NCBI GenBank assembly: GCA_946406115.1
Contig: OX291545.1
Span: forward strand, 17,576,001-17,640,000
Direction of reading: 5' to 3'
DNA length: 64,000 nucleotides
DNA from: Apoda limacodes
Lineage: Eukaryota; Arthropoda; Insecta; Lepidoptera; Limacodidae
Shown: positions 12,000 through 21,943 of the stretch, one piece after another
How the letters are laid out: each line of letters opens with the position of its first letter
Numbering within the stretch: the stretch's first letter is position 1
Notes under the pieces: generated by a model
The model's database searches: none
The model's input: the letters and a program-made list of their open reading frames with translations, nothing else
Told to the model about the DNA's origin: nothing
Position numbers and translations under genes: made by a program

Positions 12000-12332
12000 G
12001 GAGCTTGTGCTTCCTATCGGAAACGATATGAGAAATTAAGCAACGTCAGGCATGGTCTGCACCTGGATGGGTGACCACCTCGTGGCACATTTACTTGAGC
12101 TCCTCCGTGTTTTGGAAGACACGTTAAACCGTCGGCCCTGGCTGTTGTATTTATATGACAGCAGTCGTGAAGCCTGCGGGTAACTTGAAAACTTTGACGG
12201 TCGAGTGGCCATGAGTTCAACAACGTTCGCCAACAAATTAGACCAGCGTGGTAGACTATGGCCTAATATACCTTCTCCAATAACATTCTTATGCCCCTGC
12301 AATAAGGCGTATAACGGCTGTTGCGAAGAAGA
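12000..12332 (+). mobile_element. 5S-rRNA-derived SINE (SINE3-like)
   Basis: Bases 12031-12079 read GAAATTAAGCAACGTCAGGC, then CTGGATGGGTGACCACC. These are the 5S rRNA internal promoter (box A AATTAAGCAACG, intermediate element, box C TGGATGGGTGACC). The body follows with GTTTTGGAAGACACGTTAAA and CCGTCGGCCCTGGCTGTTG, then a LINE-like tail with GACCAGCGTGGTAGACTATG and GCCTAATATACCTTCTCC, ending in the simple repeat (GAA)4. A 5S head joined to a LINE tail is the layout of a SINE3. The 5' end is not sharply defined. The 119- and 69-codon minus frames here are spurious. Confidence 0.8.
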
Positions 12333-12493
12333 AGAAGCAATCATATAGCAATAACAACACATAAAGCAAAAATAAATAGTAAGTAGAGTACACAATTTGC
12401 ATATATAATCGCAAAACTAGATTGTATATGGTAAACAAGTAAATGTGTCACAGCGACCTCTCAGTGAAGGTTACGAAGCTTACAAAATGTTTT
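12333..12493 (-). repeat. Right arm of 160-bp inverted repeat
   Basis: Reverse complement of 11105-11273. It begins directly after the GAAGAAGAAG tail of the 5S-derived SINE, so the SINE lies against or inside this arm. Confidence 0.85.
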
Positions 12494-13075
12494 GGCAAAG
12501 CTCTTTAATGGATGCAGAGGTCTTGTCTAATTTAAGGAAGGATTTTACCCTATCCCAGCTGAATATTTAACTGTAATACAATTTTGATTAACTTGTTTTC
12601 CTTGTTTTCTCAGCCGCGGCACGCTCTGTTCGCCGATTCGTTTCAGCTACGCACCAACGCTCAATTTCATTAATTACGTAGGATTTTGTAACGCTGTGCA
12701 TTTTATTGGAAACCATTTGTTCTTGTGCTTGTCTTTTAGCTGACAACCAAATATATACATTTTCGTGCGAAACGGATTTATTAAAAAACAGGTGAAATAA
12801 CGTGTAAACTATTGACTATCCTAGATATAGTCAATACACTTTCTTCAAGGAAAATGACAGCTTACATATATTAACTTACATTCGAATTTATAATTAATTA
12901 GTAACGAAAAAGCAGTAATACGTACTCATTCTGAGACAATAAGTACTACATAGTTACTTGTACTTAGTATAACTTTTATATATAATAACATTTTTAAAAT
13001 TCTCCTATCTTGTCGTCCCTACGCGGCACCGAAAAACAACTAACTGGCTTAAAAAAAATTACACTTAAAAAAATC
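12494..13075. other. Non-coding
   Basis: No recognised gene. A GC-richer patch around 12610-12660 (cagccgcggcacgctctgtt) is unassigned. Confidence 0.4.
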
Positions 13076-13146
13076 CTTGAAGTCGAATGCCGAAAATTTG
13101 CAGCCAATATGCGAGACAATTGTTTTCTGGCATTCGATTTTAAGGG
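13076..13146. repeat. Imperfect hairpin, 22-bp arms
   Basis: CCTTGAAGTCGAATGCCGAAAA is mirrored by TTTTCTGGCATTCGATTTTAAG about 30 bp on, with about three mismatches. It could be the core of a small foldback element. Confidence 0.6.
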
Positions 13147-14043
13147 TAAGAAAACACTTCAATGTCGTTGAAAGTTGTTGATGTTGAAATGTTAGTTATT
13201 TTTAAACTTTTTTTGGGTTTTTGAAGGCGGTGTCGTTTTTTTACTAGGACATAAATATAGGCATCAGTATAGGGAAACAGTTTATTAACAAGTATGGGAT
13301 TCTTCAAAAAGTGAGTGATTTGAGTTTCAAAGAAACGAAGCGAGAAAATCCATTTTAATTAAACTTCCCTAAGTTAAACGGTACCAATAAAAAAAAAGAA
13401 GTATCAAAATCTGATCCTAGTGATCAGAAATTGCTATGAAGTCTGCTTAGAACTATTTTATAATTCTAACAATATTACATACATACGGGTCAAATTGAAA
13501 TCCTCTTTTTTTTGAAGCAGGTTAAAAATACAAGTTTTATATATGACGATAACGAGTTCAAAGTAACTGTGTAAGAAGTCGTAATTTTCTACTTCGCAGT
13601 CACTAGCCATATACCAAAACCAACTACTTAGTTTAATGAGGCCATATATAGATACATAAATGAGTATAAATCTTACACCAGGATCTAAGAGAATGGCCGA
13701 ATGTGGTATTCCAATCTGGCGAGTTTATGGGCCATGACACAATTCAAATTAAATTGTAACACCATGTGGTTAAAATTTAGCATTTCAGATAAGTTCAGTA
13801 GCCCCAAATGTTTGCTTTGCTTGGTGGGGGAGATTGCGGAGTAAATGTAACTTATTTATTACTTATACTTTAAGTAACGGTAAATATACGAGTCTTTTAA
13901 AAATAAAAATATTTAACCATTTTTTAAAACAGATTTGATAAAAAAACTGTTATCGAATAAATAAAAGCAAAACATTTAATTATATTGAGATTTAGGTATT
14001 ATATACTATCATAATGTATATAATACCATAAAAAACTACTTCT
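13147..14043. other. Non-coding
   Basis: AT-rich. The phrase GAAGGCGGTGT near 13226 recurs near 40050, suggesting a shared decayed repeat. No exon seen. Confidence 0.4.
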
Positions 14044-14357
14044 GACTTATAAAGTCCTAGTACATTAATCTTACAAATACACAAATCTTCATATAACTAT
14101 AAGTAACACATTATAAATATACGTCCTGGCTCGAGGTTAATTAATCTTTTGACTGCATCTTTGCTGTGAAAATATTTATTTATATTCATGATATAGCCAT
14201 AGATATGGCATGTATAATATACTTTCTTCTAAGACTCTAACCTTCAGGTAGTCATAAACGAAGAAAGATTATTTCTATGTATTTATATTTATATTGTATT
14301 TCTTCTTAAGATTTTATGTGTTTATAAGATTGATGTACTTACTAGGACTTTATGAGT
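14044..14357. repeat. Foldback element
   Basis: GACTTATAAAGTCCTAGTAC (from 14044) is inverted at 14335-14357 as TACTTACTAGGACTTTATGA. Pairing continues through AATACACAAATCTTCAT and AAGATTTTATGTGTTTATAA, giving arms of about 50 bp. A third, single copy of the arm is at 27066-27195. Part of a SINE tail sits between the arms at about 14125-14200. Confidence 0.65.
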
Positions 14358-14508
14358 CACTAGGAGTTGTACATTATAAATATACATACACAGTCATAAT
14401 CTTTTTTCATTTGTGATAGATTTTTTTCATTTATGATATATTTTTTTCTTATCTTTGCTATAAAAATATGCTCCTAGTTCATCAATTATTAATTTTCAGT
14501 TTCACTGG

Positions 14509-14645
14509 CCAGAGATAGATAGCTCAATTGAGAGCACTTACACGGACTGAAAGCATTATTGCAGGTTCAACTCCTGCCTCGAGACGAATCTTTTCACTCC
14601 ATTTTTGATATAAAAATATTTATTTACATTGATTATATATAACAT
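14509..14645 (+). mobile_element. tRNA-derived SINE
   Basis: The head has an intact box A (TAGCTCAATTGAGAGC, 14520-14535) and box B (GGTTCAACTCC, 14564-14574), and a T arm GCAGG-TTCAACT-CCTGC that pairs perfectly. The presumed acceptor strands do not pair, and the head continues into AATCTTTTCACTCC and AAAAATATTTATTTAC, so it is not a working tRNA gene. The same tail, without a head, occurs at 14125-14200, which supports a SINE family over a lone tRNA pseudogene. The loop GACTGAAAGC hints at a tRNA-Phe-like source. Confidence 0.65.
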
Positions 14646-16290
14646 CTAAACCTACCTTAATAAGTACCTGTGTGATAAAGAAAGATATAAAGCGACAAAT
14701 CTAAATATACGCAACTTTATACGGATTTTGAATAAAAACTAATTTATCATATTATTATGTTAAACTTATTATACTTAGTAATACAAGTACAATTAAGTAA
14801 ATATTATCTGCCTGTCACTGGCATATATTTATCGTAACCCTACAAAACATGTAGGTACTTAATGGATTTTTAGAAATAACAAATAGGTTCCTGCTTAAAA
14901 CGCATCGTCGCATACTCAAGAAAGATTAGATTCAACAAAATATAAGGGTGCGTCTTCAACAAAAAACCACAGTCAAGGCTGAAGTTAAGTAACATAATCC
15001 TTTAACTATTAAAAAAAACTAATGATCCATTGTTAACGTTACAAAATATTTATAACGATTTTAATCGGTAACCTTCGATTAGCATTAGACAATAATTTTA
15101 ATTCAATTTTTCATACCGATATGTATCACGTATTCACGTATCAGCTACCTATCTATACTTCGAGACCCCCCACGTAGGACGTGAGTCGAACTGGAAGAAA
15201 TCATCTCATCTACGCTTAGCCAAGCCGAACCGGGCCATCATACCAACTTGGACATTTGGGATAATTGGCCTCCGTTCAGCCGTGAATAACTTGCATACTA
15301 TCCAATTAACCAGCCTTTTAAATTCATGTTAAAACTTAACTACACCAGCTACGTCTACGCAATCAAAACATGCTCTTTCTTTCTTTTACTTTTACCGATA
15401 AGCGGTAAACAAATTTAGAGATAAGTTAAGATGCCAAACAAAAAAAAATCGGAAACAATTTCCGTTTCGTGGTCATCGTTATTTGAGCAGTTTTTTCCGA
15501 TAACACTTCTTAAGTTAGGGCACAGTATTTTTATTGGTTGGACGCCATTTACTTCGAATTTAGAAGTTCTGGAATTTAGTTACATAATTTTTTTGGACTT
15601 TAAGAAAAATTGTAAGGTTTTGGGGCAACAGGTTTATGGCAATAATAGGGGTAATAAATGATAAGTATCAAGGATAATGTAGTTCCGAGGTCCTTATTGA
15701 AGTGAACAAGATAGTGTTTTGTAGCTAAATTTTCGCTAATAATTCCTAATCGCTTAACAATGTTATGTTAACAATGTTATATTTGCTATGCTCCTTAGGT
15801 GGTACTTTTTAAAATGGATTTTTAAGCTATTTTTTTGAAAAGTGTAGACATCATTCTGCCTACCTTTGTTTATTTAGGTATACGCAGATATTCATGTAAC
15901 TGCAACAAAGAAGATACCTAAAATAATATTGGGTTTCACTATTTGAGCTAAATCAAAACGTTTTTCTGTACTTATATTTATTGTTCTGTCTGTTTGTTTT
16001 AGCAGCAAAATAATTTTATTCATTAAAGTACCTACTTGAAGAAATAGATCGTAATGCACAACTCTTATAAACTAAGGTACGAAATCAAAATTTAGCTTGG
16101 AGACTTCCACGTCTGCACCTAAAGCTATTTTTATAATATAATCATTGTCTGCTTTTAAGAGTTTCGTTGTTGTCATAATATAATATAAAAAAAAATGTAC
16201 TTGCTCTATTCCATAGCAAGGTATCTTACGTATTTCACAATTTTTTACGAACATCTTGTTATTACGGCATAATTAGTGTTTATATTATTT
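14646..16290. other. Non-coding
   Basis: AT-rich. A short, more GC-rich stretch at 15170-15310 (cccccacgtaggacgtgagt; ggcctccgttcagccgtgaa) looks like a diverged LINE scrap. A 76-codon plus frame at 15431-15661 shows no domain. No splice-bounded exon seen. Confidence 0.4.
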
Positions 16291-16345
16291 AGTGGTACGG
16301 AACCCATAGTGCGCGAGTCGAACTCACACTTGGCTCCTTTTTATC
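16291..16345 (+). repeat. 3'-end fragment of GGGTTCCGT element
   Basis: GTGGTACGGAACCCATAGTG, then CGCGAGTCGAACTCACACTT and GGCTCCTTTTT match the closing block of the family, without the rest. Confidence 0.7.
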
Positions 16346-16881
16346 ATAATTACATTTCCATCTGGTTATTGTATGCATAAAGCGACCGGGGAGGAGTTAG
16401 GACCAAGGGAGCACTTGAAAATAGTTACAGTACAACAATGTAAACAGTAAAAAAAAATCAAGGGTTATATTTGCGGTCTCATTGTGTTGTTCTACGAAGT
16501 CCCATAAAAATACGTCCCCTTACACTCGACCACAGAAGAGTAAAGCTCGGTAAAAGCCGTATGCGCCAGGTGGTCGACGTTATTTTTAAACTAATGTTTT
16601 TAGTACGTACCTTGTAGGGAATATAATTTATTTTATGACTTCCATTCATAAGCTTTTGATTCATGGTAAAGAGAGCAGTTTAAAAGTTAATTGTATTTTT
16701 ACTATCAATTTTATGATACTTTATCATAATTTTATGATACCACAGAGGATTTAATGAAACTTCTCTAGGCGAAGGTAAATTATCTTTTGATAAAACTTGC
16801 CAAAAACTTAAAATTAATTTATAGAAACGTAGAAGGAAGTCAATTTCAATTTATTTATATTGTGCAGTGAGTACATTGCTT
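16346..16881. other. Non-coding
   Basis: Short direct repeat TTTTATGATACTTTATCATA / TTTTATGATACC at 16708-16743; otherwise nothing recognised. Confidence 0.35.
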
Positions 16882-17050
16882 AAAAAATTATAAATGCAAA
16901 AGTAACTCTGAGATGTTTGAGTCCCGGGAAAGGACATAGGCTACTTGAAAACGTCTAGTGTGTGGTTTTTTTCTATAATTGAAGAGTTGCCGTTAAAATC
17001 CTACACCGATAACCGAATATAGGGCGGATGGATACGCGGGCAAAAGCTAG
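16882..17050 (+). mobile_element. Helitron-like element, internally deleted
   Basis: The left part has ATTATAAATGCAAAAGTAAC and GACATAGGCTACTTGAAAAC. The right part has ATCCTACACCGATAACCGAA, then a GC-rich tail GGATACGCGGGCAAAAG and terminal CTAG (17047-17050) followed by T. Helitrons end in CTRR preceded by a short hairpin and insert next to T. Similar 3' ends occur at 19314, 23994, 59233 and 62204. Confidence 0.65.
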
Positions 17051-17203
17051 TATTAAATACATTTGGTAATATTTTACTGATATTCTGACCTTCTCATCTC
17101 TTCATGAACTGACAAAGGACTATATTATTCTGGCCGTAGTCATAAATTTTTACCTCTTATTACTTTCTTTAGAGCTAGTGATTTACGGCTTGTTGGACAT
17201 ACA

Positions 17204-17332
17204 ACCACACAACACACTTTTCTGACATAGACTGCGTGTTTGGTCGCTAGTGTCGTTGTTAGTTCATACCATTTCAATATGGCGACTCTAATTTTAATTT
17301 TTGACCACCGGGTCAAAAAAGTTTGTTGCACT
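17204..17332. mobile_element. MITE family B, copy 4
   Basis: The right end is clear (GGGTCAAAAAAGTTTGTTGC then ACT, ending 17332); the left end CCACACAACACACTTTTCTG is degenerate. The core GTTTGGTCGCTAGTGTCG and TTCAATATGGCGACT matches the family. Confidence 0.8.
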
Positions 17333-17454
17333 ATAAAGCCACAATGGGTTCACCACATGCCTCGTCTCCTGGACTAGAGTGGTTTGTGAAGTAGGGCAAT
17401 TATATAGGCTTGTAACCAGCCAGTTATCTGGAGATTAAAACCGTGATGCTTTTA

Positions 17455-17751
17455 TTATGCATACATAAGAATATACTGATATTTCGAATTACAAAAGATG
17501 TTTTCGGCGCCGACGGACAACACGTGTCTTGTGCTGTGACGGCGACACGGCTGGCAGACCAGCAGCTGAACAGCGCGATCCGTCAAGCGTAATATTTTTT
17601 GCGGGGCCAGATGTTTTTGCGAGCGCGCTGTTGAAATTTCAGTCATGAAATTTAAGATGAGTAATGTTACACCGACGTATGCAAACGCGCTTATCCTTGC
17701 CGATGGAGCAGTCTGCATATCTAATTTAATTACCTTGCCAAAATTCTTCAA
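17455..17751 (-). CDS. Candidate small secreted protein or first exon (unidentified)
   Basis: A 98-codon minus-strand frame whose composition is richer in G/C at third positions than its surroundings. From the second Met (residue 12) the N-terminus looks like a signal peptide: MQTAPSARIS, a hydrophobic AFAYVGVTLLILNF, then a polar ISTA-RSQ cleavage-like boundary. The rest is basic with a CxxC (CQPC, residues 68-71) and one later Cys, and has no family signature that I recognise. GTAATT near the 3' end (after ...ENIFC) could be a splice donor, in which case only the first part is coding. A GTAATT after GGCAAG near the start is another possible donor. It could still be a chance frame. Confidence 0.3.
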   Translation of the reverse strand: MKNFGKVIKLDMQTAPSARISAFAYVGVTLLILNFMTEISTARSQKHLAPQKILRLTDRAVQLLVCQPCRRHSTRHVLSVGAENIFCNSKYQYILMYA

Positions 17752-19099
17752 CGTAATTTAGTTATTATCAGCACATTTATGTGTCGTAAATGAAATATTG
17801 GGATAGGTATAAAGAGTCATATACCGTAGGTACTGTGGGGGTTCGTCAGCCGGGATTTATCTTCGGCCGCTCGCTCGGCTTAATGTGGAGGTTTAGGCTA
17901 TCGGGACATTAATTAAATTCTGTTATATCTTTGCAAGCCGTGTGAAGACAGGAGGCGAGCTTACTTTATTTGCTTCAAAATACATTATTCTACCTTACAT
18001 TTTATATATAAAAAAAATGCACACAGATGTTGACTCGATTGCGGTTTGAATTAGAATGTTTTTTTCTTTTGAATGTTTCTTCACCATGCCCTTGCGGACC
18101 CTTCAAATATTTTCTAGAAGCTTTTGAATGACATTCTAATTTTAAACTACATTGAATCTTAAAAGGACAAACATAGCCCTAGTTTATTACTCTTATCTAT
18201 CTTAATTCTATCCACAGATAATAAATAGTATTCTATGTCTTACGTAGTATTATATTCTCTTTGATTCTATGGCAAACTTCCATGCACACCACAGTACCTT
18301 CATTAATCAATGACGCACAGGTCCGATAATTAAAATTTAGTAATGTTAGTACATTTTATTGTGCATTTTAAGAATTATTCAAGTTCTTAAACACCACTAC
18401 TTTGAATACATTTGCTAGAATTTCAATACGAACTGAATGAAGTGGTGACTTTCAGAGTCAAAAACCACCTACCTAACTCTCATCACCTAGGTAGTTACTA
18501 CCTACCACGTCTCTGATCAATCATCACCTAGGTAGGTATTCAAACAACCCTAACTTGTGGTGATAGTTTGCAACTTTTGTAGAGGTAGCATAAGGGTAAT
18601 AATAAAATTGTTATTACACAACAAGGCTGCTCTCAATAATGAGTTTCGAGGTGAACCCGGTACGGTGCTATATTGCGAGCTATAGCAGGAGCTGTACTCA
18701 TTAGAACTCTCATTATGAACATACCTGTGAATTAGGCTGTGACGTAATGTGTTCCATGAAGCTCAGCTTATAGGACTGCCGTGAGCTCCGCGCTCCGCGC
18801 GCCCCAACTTCCGGTCAACAAACACTTTAGGCAGCTGCGTTATTGCGAAACTTCCGGTCGCAATTACAATTAGGCATACAAAAAACGTGCTTTACAGTGA
18901 CTCTCATACTTATTTTCGCTTCTTCTATTCATGTTTCGTGTACTAATGAGTATCAATATACATATATAATTTGTGCCTTGAGGTGTTACATTCCATGATT
19001 ATATATTTTTTCCACTGGAACTTTGTTTTCTTTGTCTCTCTCTTTCTTACTTTCTGACTTCGTGTCTTGAGCTTCTAGATTCGGCCATTAGTTCACCAG
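17752..19099. other. Non-coding with a CpG-rich patch
   Basis: A GC-rich patch at 18775-18860 contains GCTCCGCGCTCCGCGCGCCC and ACTTCCGGTC twice. A second patch at 17840-17880 contains CTTCGGCCGCTCGCTCGG. CATCACCTAGGTAG occurs twice at about 18480-18540. The patches could be regulatory but no gene start is visible. A short LINE-like phrase is possible; nothing else is recognised. Confidence 0.35.
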
Positions 19100-19314
19100 T
19101 ATTTCAGCATACTTTTTTATTTTGAAATTTTTTTAGTTCTAAAATTAGTATTTTCTGTCGATTTTTCCCCAAAAAAATCCCGCAGGAATAACTATAGCCA
19201 ATTCCACGTGGATAAACGGTAGTGAACTTTCTAAACTCTTTCAAACTTTCTTACTTTTGGAATCCTACGACGGTATCCGAATATAGTGCGCGCGGAACCG
19301 CGGGCAAAAGCTAG
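19100..19314 (+). mobile_element. Helitron-like 3'-end fragment
   Basis: ATTCCACGTGGATAAACGG, TCCTACGACGGTATCCGAAT, then GCGCGCGGAACCGCGGGC and AAAAGCTAG, with terminal CTAG at 19311-19314 before T. GCGGAACCGC gives the expected subterminal hairpin. The 5' end was not found. Confidence 0.65.
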
Positions 19315-20402
19315 TAATTAAATAGGGGAAAGAAAAAGCCAAATTCCGCGGATAAGACTTCAGGAAACTATTTTATTGTTATTTTTACGTTTAGTTTGCG
19401 TGTTGCCCCACTGCAGAGGATATGCATTTATACAAAACATTAATTTATATTATTCAAACAAGTTAATCTATTATGTATTAAATTTTAAAATGGCATCAGA
19501 TATCTATTTTAAAGCTATATATATACAAACAGAATGACATCACATTTTGATGAATAACCACTAACCAAACCGATACATCTGTAGATGGCTACGAAGTGCT
19601 ACGACGGCAAAAGCTTTGCCTGTCAGTCAACACTTGAATATAAAACACATTCTCAGAGCCCGATGATAGCATAATGTTAGTCCTCAATCCCTCCGACCGC
19701 GTCGCGTCGCTCCCCCTTCTATTAAACTCTCACGTCGGAATTCTCTTTAAATCTTCACACTCGTCTGCTCTCGCGCCTGTTAAAACACGACATATCATCG
19801 CTGTCCGAAACACCAGGGACTGTTTTACTTTTCTGTTTATGTTATTAAGCCATCTTGTCATAGTGCGAAATGGACTGTATTTCCTTGACGTTAAGAACAA
19901 CTGCCTTAGGTAGGTATCTAGTATCTACCTACTCTACCTACTACTCAAAGGTATTAAGTTTTAAATAAATATGTTGCTACTATAGATTTTGACCGCGGCT
20001 CCGCCCGCGCTAAATTCGGTTATGTTTGTTTGTATGTATATATTCACAGTTTCATTTACCCCAAAGGGGTAACTAGCGGTTGGACTCACACCCTCACCAT
20101 AATGTGGAGGACTACCTCTTTTCACCAACCACTTTAGTTCTGCGTGACAGAACACCCATCACAGCAACACCACCTATTCTTATGCAGTGTATATTGACTT
20201 AAGTAAGTATATATGACCCTCGTCATAAACCACCATATTTAGAAAAGTAAGTGGTTAATGTAAGAACAGGGACAGAATAATATATCCCTGGCCAGTTCTT
20301 AACGAACTATAAGAAGTCAGGATTGGACAAGGAAGATCAGCGTAATATTTCTACGCCAACTCTTTTATAATAGTACCTAACAAAGTTTTCTATTTCAAGC
20401 TA
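19315..20402. other. Non-coding
   Basis: A TTACCCCAAAGGGGTAACTA phrase at 20057 looks like a LINE 3' scrap. 19899-19945 is rich in TAGGTAGGTA and TACCTACTC. A 79-codon plus frame at 19674-19913 has no recognised motif. Confidence 0.35.
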
Positions 20403-20681
20403 TAGCTGTAGCTTAAGTTCATTCACATGAAATTCGGTTACATTAGTTATTTCTGCGGAATCTTCTTAATTTCCCGGAATAAAAAGTAGCCAATAGGTCT
20501 ATCTCTGTGCCAAATTTCAGCCTAATTGGATGGCCCGCAGCGACATTATGCCATAACAAACAAACAACAGACTGTCACAAATATAGGCAAGTAAATTAGT
20601 TTTTATTTGGGTTTGGATTGTTACCAAGTTTGTTAAATGTAAGTTGATGTAGAAGCAAAATTGCTCTAAATAAATGTGCAA
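20403..20681 (+). repeat. Diverged Helitron- or LINE-like body fragment
   Basis: AAAAAGTAGCCAATAGGTCT and CTGTGCCAAATTTCAGCCTA are phrases of a common lepidopteran repeat body. It lies just before a Helitron-like 5' end. Confidence 0.45.
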
Positions 20682-20850
20682 TCCATACTAATATTATAAA
20701 TGTGAAAGTAGCTCTGTCGGTCTGTCTGTCTGTCTGTTACCTCTTCAGTACGGATTAAGCTGAAATTTGGCATGAAGATCTGAGTCTCCGGAAGGGACAT
20801 AGGCTACTTCAAAAAGTCAAGTGTGAGTCGGGTTTTTATCTACGTATAAT
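20682..20850 (+). mobile_element. Helitron-like 5' end
   Basis: Starts TCCATACTAATATTATAAAT, the 5' TC end that I recall for lepidopteran Lep1-type Helitrons. It continues with GTGAAAGTAGCTCTGTCGG, a (GTCT)4 microsatellite, and GGGACATAGGCTACTTCAAA. No CTAG end was found downstream, so it is a truncated copy or one interrupted by other sequence. Confidence 0.65.
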
Positions 20851-20860
20851 TCTTCTTTAC

Positions 20861-21283
20861 GTGTATTTGTCACCTAACTCCTTGGAACTGGCGGGAACGT
20901 TTTGGGTGAAATTTTGTCAAATATTTCAATGGGTCCCTGCAAGGTTTGAAAACACAATTAGACCCGTTCGGTGGCGCTGCAGTCGGTGTGTCACTGATCT
21001 TCTCCTCAACAGCAGAGACGATTTTAATGATATTTTTTGTGTACGTCAGCAAGATTTAAATTCCGAAATGTTTTCAGAAAAGTATTTGTTACATTATGGA
21101 GCAGATTTTGGTATAAAACAAATAGATACCAAATGGTACCATGGTTATCAGGTCAGGATATATCGATGGGATCCTGTAGAAATCAAAGTAACTCTTGAAA
21201 TTTTTATATGCACACTTGAAGCTATTTGGGTTTTTCTTTATACCACTAAGATGGTAAACAAGCTTGCAGTCCGCGGTTGGTAA
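20861..21283 (+). CDS. 140-codon open frame of unknown origin
   Basis: The longest open frame in the window. It has charged and aromatic composition (VPARFENTIRPVRWRC, DIFCVRQQDLN, DTKWYHGYQVRIYRWDP) unlike translated AT-rich noise, but no domain that I recognise. It starts inside or just after a Helitron-like 5' end, and its last 40 bp enter a LINE 3' tail. That context makes a mobile-element passenger or decayed frame more likely than a host gene. No promoter or splice support is visible. Confidence 0.2.
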   Translation: MYLSPNSLELAGTFWVKFCQIFQWVPARFENTIRPVRWRCSRCVTDLLLNSRDDFNDIFCVRQQDLNSEMFSEKYLLHYGADFGIKQIDTKWYHGYQVRIYRWDPVEIKVTLEIFICTLEAIWVFLYTTKMVNKLAVRGW

Positions 21284-21640
21284 GCGGTCACCGCAACCTA
21301 TAGACGCTTGCAACACCTTGGGCATCACTTGCGCTTTGCCGACCCCTTAAAAATCTAATAACTTCTTTCTTGAAGTTATAAGATTTTTCCCCATGATGTA
21401 GTCCTCAGAGAAACCTATGCAGGGAGCTCATTCCATAACCAAAGCGTTCGCGGCAGGAAGTTTCTTAAAAACCGCACTGTACGTGACCATTTAGGTTCCA
21501 AGGCGTGAGGATGAATTCTCGGCCGATGGCTAACAGTGCGATGGTAGAAAGTAGCCGTGGGCATCATTTCAATCAATTCCTTAGAACACATCCCATTATA
21601 GAAGCGGTAGAACACACACAGGGAATGAAGTCTAGACTTA
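21240..21640 (-). mobile_element. 5'-truncated LINE (CR1/Jockey-like), C-terminal end and 3' UTR
   Basis: On the minus strand 21415-21615 encodes TATFYHRTVSHRPRIHPHAL followed by EPKWSRTVRFLRNFLPRTLW and LWNELPA. This is the extreme C-terminus of a non-LTR reverse transcriptase ORF (pattern ...SRTVRF...FLPRT..LWNELP). The 3' UTR includes the reverse complement of AACAAGCTTGCAGTCCGCGG and TTGGTAAGCGGTCACCGC. A similar tail phrase recurs at 46357. It is broken by an early TAG after NELPA and lacks all upstream RT motifs. Confidence 0.75.
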
Positions 21641-21825
21641 AGGGATTAATTAATTTAATCAATTAATTATTTGATTAATTCGTTACCTGGTGGCTTGTGA
21701 ATTTGGGATCGACAACAATTTTTTAGTGTACGAAAAAATAAGCGAATAGGTAACTTAAAAGTAAAAAATGAATCCTTTTTTACCAAAAACAAGAGTTGAC
21801 CTCATAAAGGTGCTACTAAAAAGGT
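21641..21825. repeat. AATTAATT-rich low-complexity and spacer
   Basis: 21642-21684 is built of overlapping ATTAATTAA and TTGATTAATT units that are strongly self-complementary. The rest is unassigned. Confidence 0.5.
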
Positions 21826-21943
21826 AAAAATCTGATCAAAATAATAAGAGTTTGAAGTTGGTGTCGTGCAAGTGAAGTATGTTATAAACTGTTTGAGGGA
21901 TAAACATCAACTTCAAACTGTAATTAGTTTGATCAGATTTTTT
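21826..21943. mobile_element. Small foldback/MITE-like hairpin
   Basis: The left arm AAAAATCTGATCAAAATAAT continues with AAGAGTTTGAAGTTGGTG. The right arm CATCAACTTCAAACTG continues with TAATTAGTTTGATCAGATTT. Arms are about 38 bp with about five mismatches and a 40-bp loop. Confidence 0.65.

Noticed and set aside
12025..12079. A functional 5S rRNA gene
   Set aside because: Only the internal part matches 5S; the 5' third and the 3' stem are missing or replaced.
12014..12395. Minus-strand frames of 69 and 119 codons
   Set aside because: They run through the 5S-derived SINE; no protein features.
14513..14584. A second tRNA gene
   Set aside because: Box A, box B and the T arm are intact but the acceptor strands do not pair and the sequence runs into a SINE tail repeated nearby.
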